Positions 59,908-64,000 of a stretch of 64,000 bases of DNA are shown one piece after another. The stretch's first letter is position 1, and every line of letters starts with the position of its first letter. Below the pieces are notes generated by a model, which was not told the DNA's origin, did no database searches, and worked only from the letters and a program-made list of their open reading frames with translations. Origin of the DNA: JAEUIE01 sp047602475 (GTDB lineage Bacteria > Planctomycetota > Planctomycetia > Gemmatales > HRBIN36); assembly GCA_047602475.1 (NCBI GenBank), contig JASGHE010000003.1:248001-312000 (forward strand), read 5' to 3'. A program made the translations under genes and the position numbers.

Positions 59908-59981
59908 ATATCAGCCCGCAGCGCTAGCTAGGGAACTTACCATCGTGAGCAATTCCCTTGCTAGCGCTGCGGGCTGGTAGA
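59908..59981. repeat. long palindrome, family 2
   Basis: Left arm TATCAGCCCGCAGCGCTAGC and right arm GCTAGCGCTGCGGGCTGGTA, about 24 bp with few mismatches. It ends 2 bp from the stop of the cytochrome oxidase subunit IV gene. Confidence 0.9.
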
Positions 59982-59983
59982 TA

Positions 59984-60484
59984 CTAGTGCCCGGTCTTGT
60001 CGGGTGCGGTCTTAGCTGGTTCGGTGGCAACCACCGGCGGCGGCGGCAGATTCTTGATCGGCGTTTGCTCCGGATCATCCAGCCGGCGGCGTTCAATGTC
60101 GGGCTGGTAGGTTTTGCTGTCGAGCATCACCATCGCCAAGAAGAAGGCGACGAAGGCGAGCGAGAAGGTGAAGACGTAAGCCAGGAACGGCTTGTTGTGC
60201 TTCATGTGCATGAAGTAGACCACAACCAGAGCAGCCTTGGCACAGGCGATGCCCATGGCGATCCAGATGTTGAGGTTGCCCAGGTTGACCATGACAGCCA
60301 TCACGGTGATGGCGGTGAGAAGCATCAGGGTGACCCAGACCTTCACCAGCGTCTGCCAGGTGGAGATATGCCCCATGCCATACGGGCTGTGGTCGGCATA
60401 CCGCATGTCCACGCCGTTGTACATGTACGGATTGGCAGGCTTCTCGGTGGTATGCAAAGGCGTCGGGTCGGTCACACTGCTCAT
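59984..60484 (-). CDS. cytochrome c oxidase subunit IV family protein
   Basis: Protein of 166 residues with three membrane helices (VWVTLMLLTAITVMAVMV, IWIAMGIACAKAALVVVYF, FLAYVFTFSLAFVAFFLAM) and the conserved YFMHMKHN of the small oxidase subunit IV (CoxF/CtaF-like). It is a stabilising subunit of the heme-copper oxidase encoded upstream. The N-terminal 45 residues are hydrophilic. It starts 78 bp after the subunit III stop and closes the operon. Confidence 0.88.
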   Translation of the reverse strand: MSSVTDPTPLHTTEKPANPYMYNGVDMRYADHSPYGMGHISTWQTLVKVWVTLMLLTAITVMAVMVNLGNLNIWIAMGIACAKAALVVVYFMHMKHNKPFLAYVFTFSLAFVAFFLAMVMLDSKTYQPDIERRRLDDPEQTPIKNLPPPPVVATEPAKTAPDKTGH

Positions 60485-60536
60485 GATTCATCTCCCATCG
60501 GCAATCGCTGACAAGTCTCTTCCATTCCAGGCCCAC

Positions 60537-60556
60537 CATCACGCGGAGCGTGATGG
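60537..60556. repeat. short palindrome, GTCATCAC family
   Basis: CATCACGCGGAGCGTGATGG, identical in its core to 47231-47250, in the gap between subunit III and subunit IV genes. Confidence 0.75.
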
Positions 60557-60562
60557 CAACTC

Positions 60563-61327
60563 TTAGTGAATGAGGTAAAGAAGCGGGAAGAGGAAGATCC
60601 AGATCAAATCGACGACGTGCCAGTAGAGGCCGACGAAGTCGACGGGGGCGAAGTACTCGGGACTAAAATCGCTACGATAGGACCGGATCAGCAGCCAGAA
60701 CAGGAAGCCGATACCCACGATGACGTGGACACCGTGCAGCCCGGTCAGGCAGAAGTAGACGGCGAAGAAGGTGCGGACGTTGGCAGGTTCCTGGGGAGGG
60801 GTGAAATGGCTGTCGCCATGTGCCTTGTCCTTACCATGACCATGCGAGAAGGCATGTTCGATGGCTTCCTCGTTAGGATGGTATCCCGCTCCCCATAGAG
60901 TGCTGTGTTCCCACTTGGCCTTGTACTCGACATACTTGATGCCCATGAAGCCGAAACCGCACAGGATGGTGATCCAGAGGAAGATGATGAGCCAGCGGCG
61001 ATCGCCGATCTGGGCACATCGCACTGCCCAGGCCATCGTCAAGCTGCTGAAGAGCAGCACGCAGGTGTTGATGAAGCCAAGCGTGGTATCAAGGAAGTGG
61101 GAGGCGTAGACAAACACCTCCGGGTGATTGAATCGATACACGGCATAGGCCGCGAACAGACCGCTGAAGAAGAGCACTTCCTGAGCGATGAACGCCCACA
61201 TGCCCAGCTTGCCCGCTTCGAACTGCTGATGCAGGGTATCAAAATGGTGGGCCAGATGAGGCGGATGTTCGCCGTGTCCGTGGTCACCATGACCGTGGTC
61301 GCTGGGGCTGTGTGCTGCGTCTGCCAT
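60563..61327 (-). CDS. cytochrome c oxidase subunit III
   Basis: Protein of 254 residues with seven membrane helices. GMWAFIAQEVLFFSGLFAAY, YVEYKAKWEHSTLWGAGYHP and FVGLYWHVVDLIWIFLFPLL are typical CoxC/CtaE features; the His-rich N-terminus (SPSDHGHGDHGHGEHPPH) is unusual and could bind metal. An insertion with GHGKDKAHGDSHFTPPQEPA lies between helices. It follows the subunit I gene with an 80-bp gap that holds a hairpin at 61370-61394. Confidence 0.93.
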   Translation of the reverse strand: MADAAHSPSDHGHGDHGHGEHPPHLAHHFDTLHQQFEAGKLGMWAFIAQEVLFFSGLFAAYAVYRFNHPEVFVYASHFLDTTLGFINTCVLLFSSLTMAWAVRCAQIGDRRWLIIFLWITILCGFGFMGIKYVEYKAKWEHSTLWGAGYHPNEEAIEHAFSHGHGKDKAHGDSHFTPPQEPANVRTFFAVYFCLTGLHGVHVIVGIGFLFWLLIRSYRSDFSPEYFAPVDFVGLYWHVVDLIWIFLFPLLYLIH

Positions 61328-61369
61328 TGTGTCAACTCGGTAGAGTTTTCAGTTGTCAGTTCTCTGTCT

Positions 61370-61394
61370 CCCCTCGTCCCTGGAGGACGAGGGG
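61370..61394. repeat. GC hairpin between subunits I and III
   Basis: CCCCTCGTCC and GGACGAGGGG pair around a five-base loop. No T-run follows; it may slow or protect the transcript between the two oxidase genes. Confidence 0.6.
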
Positions 61395-61407
61395 ACTGGG
61401 CTAACCC

Positions 61408-63213
61408 TTAGTGCCCGTTACCGTTAGTCTGTCCGTTGCCGTTTCCATTCCCGGTGCCGGCTATGTCGTGGTGGGCGACCATGTCTTCCCACTCATGAGG
61501 ATAATGGTCATCCTTCCAACCCTTTTCCGGCCCGAGGTAGGTCTGACGATCGTAGTTGTAGGGCTGATCGTCGATGGTCGGCGTATGGTAGAAGTTCTCG
61601 GTCGGCGGCGGGGAAGGAGTCTGCCATTCGAGGGTAGCGCCGCCCCAGGGATTGGGAGGAGCCTTCTTGCCCCGCACCAGCGATTGCAGCAGCGTGAACC
61701 CTGCCAGCACGAAGCCCGTGGCCATGAAGTACGAGCCGAACGTCGAGGCCCGGTGATAGGGTTGATACTCGGCATAGTAGTTCTGGTAACGGCGGGGCAT
61801 GCCCTTGGCGCCCATCACGAACTGCGGGAAGAAGGTGCCATTGAAGCCGATGAAGATGATGACTGCGGCAATGCGGCCCAGGTTATCGTTGTAGAGCTTG
61901 CCGGTAATCTTGGGCCACCAGTAGAAGATGCCGCCGATGAAGGCGATCAGCGCCGACCCCATCATCACGTAGTGGAAGTGAGCCACCACGAAGTAGGTAT
62001 CGTGCAGGTGGATACTGGTCGAAAGCGTGGCGTGGAAGATGCCAGTGAGGCCGCCGATGGTGAACAGCACGATGAACGCCAGCCCGTAGAGCATAGGCGT
62101 CTGAAAGCTGATCGATCCTTTGTAGAGCGTCGCCAGCCAGTTAAAGACCTTGATAGCAGACGGTATCGCCACGAAGAACGTCAGGAAGCTGAAGATCATG
62201 TTGGCGATGTTCGACTGGGTGCTGGTGAAGAGGTGGTGACCCCAGACCAGGAAGCCGATAAGGGCCAGACCGACGCTGGAAAGAGCGATCTGGCGGTAGC
62301 CGAAGATCGTCTTGCGGCTGAAGGTGGTGATGAGTTCGCTGGTGACACCCATACCCGGCACGATCATGATGTACACAGCCGGGTGGCTGTAGAACCAGAA
62401 GAAGTGCTGGAACAGCACAGGGTCGCCGCCGAGCTTCGGGTCGAAGATGCCGATGCTGAAGGCTCGTTCGACGATGAGCATGAGCAGGGTGATGCCGAGC
62501 ACCGGAGTAGCCAGCACCTGAATGATCGAGGTGGCATAGAGGGCCCAGAGGAACAACGGCATGCGGAACCAGGTCATGCCGGCGGGGCGCATCGTGTGGA
62601 TGGTGACGAGGAAGTTCAAGCCGGTGAAGATCGAGCTGAAGCCGAGGATGAACGCCCCCATGGTAGCCATGATGACGTTGGTGTGGCTGTATTCCACGCT
62701 GGAGCTGTAAGGGGTGTAGAACGTCCATCCGGTATCTAGCCCGGTGGTTGCCAGCGTGATGAGGAAGCAGATCGTCCCCATAATGTAGAGGTAATAACTC
62801 CACAAATTGAGCCTGGGGAAGGCGACATCCTTCGCCCCCAGCATGATGGGGAGGATGATGTTGCCGAGCGAGGCGGGAACGCTGGGGATGATCACGAGAA
62901 AGACCATGATCGCCCCGTGCAGGGTGAACAACTGGTTGTAGGTGTCTTTCTCGAAGAGGAACTTTTCGGGGAAAGTGGTCGGCTCGCCCTTATAGTTGAC
63001 GGTCTGCGGCATCGTGGTGTTGCTCTTGGGTGTGAGCAACTCGGTACGCAGCATGATGGCGAAGGTGCCGCCGACCAGGAAGAAGAAGAGCACCGAGCAG
63101 AGATACATCACGCCGATGCGCTTGTGATCGAGCGTGGTGATCCAGGAAAGGAAACCCTTGGTGCGGTTCAGGTAGTTGTCGCCGGGGGGATACCCGTTCG
63201 GTTCGTGCGACAT
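61408..63213 (-). CDS. cytochrome c oxidase subunit I, A2-type heme-copper oxidase
   Basis: The catalytic subunit, 601 residues with about twelve helices. The high-spin heme/Cu-B region reads FWFYSHPAVYIMIVPGMGVT, with the Tyr-Ser motif in place of the Glu used by A1-type enzymes. GFLVWGHHLFTS gives the two Cu-B His, and HDTYFVVAHFHYVMMGSALI the heme ligands. The tail is Gly/Asn-rich and hydrophilic. It reduces oxygen to water with electrons from cytochrome c (fused to subunit II here). Assignment is firm; the A2 subtype rests on the YSHP sequence. Confidence 0.95.
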   Translation of the reverse strand: MSHEPNGYPPGDNYLNRTKGFLSWITTLDHKRIGVMYLCSVLFFFLVGGTFAIMLRTELLTPKSNTTMPQTVNYKGEPTTFPEKFLFEKDTYNQLFTLHGAIMVFLVIIPSVPASLGNIILPIMLGAKDVAFPRLNLWSYYLYIMGTICFLITLATTGLDTGWTFYTPYSSSVEYSHTNVIMATMGAFILGFSSIFTGLNFLVTIHTMRPAGMTWFRMPLFLWALYATSIIQVLATPVLGITLLMLIVERAFSIGIFDPKLGGDPVLFQHFFWFYSHPAVYIMIVPGMGVTSELITTFSRKTIFGYRQIALSSVGLALIGFLVWGHHLFTSTQSNIANMIFSFLTFFVAIPSAIKVFNWLATLYKGSISFQTPMLYGLAFIVLFTIGGLTGIFHATLSTSIHLHDTYFVVAHFHYVMMGSALIAFIGGIFYWWPKITGKLYNDNLGRIAAVIIFIGFNGTFFPQFVMGAKGMPRRYQNYYAEYQPYHRASTFGSYFMATGFVLAGFTLLQSLVRGKKAPPNPWGGATLEWQTPSPPPTENFYHTPTIDDQPYNYDRQTYLGPEKGWKDDHYPHEWEDMVAHHDIAGTGNGNGNGQTNGNGH

Positions 63214-63285
63214 GGCTCAAACTCCTAGCTCAAGGTGCCCTAGCACTTAGGGTGGTAGAGGCACCGGTGTTCGTGTCTGGTGTGG

Positions 63286-63999
63286 TTATTGTTTCACAGG
63301 GGGCGGCGGCGCATCCTTGCCGATGGTCTTGAGGAACTCGATCACGCCGTTGATCTGCTTGTCGCTTAATTGACCTTTGAAGCTGGGCATGGGCGAAGGC
63401 GAAGGGAAGCCGTCGCGGATTTCGGCGTTCGGTTCGTTAATCGACTCACGGATGAAGTTCTCGTCCACCGGGACAGCTCGAGTGGTGCCGGTGGCATAAT
63501 TCTTCTCCAGGTGTTCGGCGGTGTTCATGCCCCAAAGCCCTTTGAAGGTAGGCCCGGTGCCCTTGGACCCGTCGATGCTGTGGCAGCCCTTGCAGCCCTT
63601 GCGTTCCCAGACCCACCGGCCCAGATCAACGGGCGGATAGCTGTCGATCTTCTTGATTTCACTGGCTTCCCACTTCTTGAAGTCTTCCATCGTGGGATGA
63701 ACGATGAGTTTGCCCCACATCTCCGAATGGCTGGTGCCGCAATACTCGGCACAGAAGATGTTGTACTCCAGGGGTGTCGTCTGCCCGGTAGGCATGGCGG
63801 CGTTGAACCAGAGCTTGGAGTAGCGGCCGGGAACCACGTCCTTCTTGGTGCGCATCGCCGGGATGTAGACGCAGTGGATGACGTCGGTCGAGGTCATGGT
63901 GAGCTCGATCGGCGTGTTGGCGGGCACGTGCAGGAAGTTACCGCTATCGAGACCGCTGCGGGGATTAACGAAGTTCCAGTTCCACTTCTTCCCATAGAC
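63286..63999 (-). CDS. cytochrome c oxidase subunit II with fused cytochrome c, partial
   Basis: The 237 visible residues run off the right edge, so the N-terminal helices are missing. The visible start of the cupredoxin domain is YGKKWNWNFVNPRSGLDSGN; the Cu-A site is EYNIFCAEYCGTSHSEMWGK (Cys-x3-Cys-x3-His-x2-Met). A cytochrome c domain follows with CKGCHSIDGSKGTGPTFKGL and a distal Met in PMPSFKGQLSD. The fusion defines a caa3-type oxidase. The frame continues beyond 64000; the GTG at 63927 is not the true start. Upstream of subunit I in the same direction. Confidence 0.93.
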   Translation of the reverse strand, partial: VYGKKWNWNFVNPRSGLDSGNFLHVPANTPIELTMTSTDVIHCVYIPAMRTKKDVVPGRYSKLWFNAAMPTGQTTPLEYNIFCAEYCGTSHSEMWGKLIVHPTMEDFKKWEASEIKKIDSYPPVDLGRWVWERKGCKGCHSIDGSKGTGPTFKGLWGMNTAEHLEKNYATGTTRAVPVDENFIRESINEPNAEIRDGFPSPSPMPSFKGQLSDKQINGVIEFLKTIGKDAPPPPVKQ

Positions 64000-64000
64000 T

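Noticed and set aside
61411..62739. 442-codon open frame antisense to subunit I
   Set aside because: Shadow of the oxidase gene with His/Asp-rich low-complexity sequence.

Overview
The window looks like a planctomycete chromosome, probably Gemmatales-like. The evidence is a DUF1559 protein with a type IV pilin N-terminus followed by a small lipoprotein and a WD40 protein, a giant surface protein with the N-terminal LETLERRDLLA motif and a C-terminal dockerin, a Gfo/Idh/MocA oxidoreductase with a Tat signal, prenyltransferase-repeat and redoxin/copper-monooxygenase proteins, an ECF-like sigma factor, and a CitG-like protein of the sort linked to C1 cofactor metabolism. No rRNA or tRNA gene and no CRISPR array was seen.

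Layout. 1-7.5 kb: tail of a HUH (REP-associated) transposase, a prenyltransferase-repeat protein, a 1370-residue membrane protein carrying 35 exact-length 48-bp repeats, a CitG-like protein and ScpB. 7.6-12.1 kb: overlapping nuoH-nuoJ-nuoK-nuoL. 12.2-19 kb: c-type cytochrome, SDR enzyme, PheA, DnaK, a YcxB-like protein and a DUF5131 protein. 19.2-24.6 kb: an exported KatG, a divergent OxyR with a 3' frameshift, and a Tat-exported protein with a frameshift. 25.4-33 kb: metallopeptidase, Sm-like protein, RNase D, the DUF1559/lipoprotein/WD40 operon and an oxidoreductase. 33.2-39.4 kb: an ATP-grasp protein carrying an in-frame palindromic repeat, a small membrane protein, a redoxin/copper-enzyme protein with its TetR gene, and a polytopic membrane protein. 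39.8-47.9 kb: PdxJ, Imm26-like protein, M1 peptidase, a two-gene aspartic-protease module, FtsY, NusB, a SIS isomerase and a DinB-like protein. 48-57.7 kb: one about 3,200-residue secreted protein broken by six frameshifts. 57.9-64 kb: a beta-barrel-like protein, a sigma factor (frameshifted) and a caa3-type cytochrome c oxidase operon that runs off the right edge.

The most unusual layer is palindromic DNA. Two related families of long palindromes (about 70-80 bp) make eight copies, and every copy lies within about 25 bp of a stop codon. A third type is built from two hairpins inside an outer inverted repeat (BIME-like); one copy is inserted in frame inside the ATP-grasp gene. Several intergenic regions hold palindromes nested inside palindromes. 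A fragment of a REP-associated transposase at the left edge sits next to one of these palindromes, so a RAYT/REP system is a reasonable, unproven explanation.

Frameshifts occur in five genes. Most can be repaired by one base, often in a short homopolymer run, so assembly indels and real gene decay both have to be considered. Statements about families come from general knowledge of those families; no search was run.
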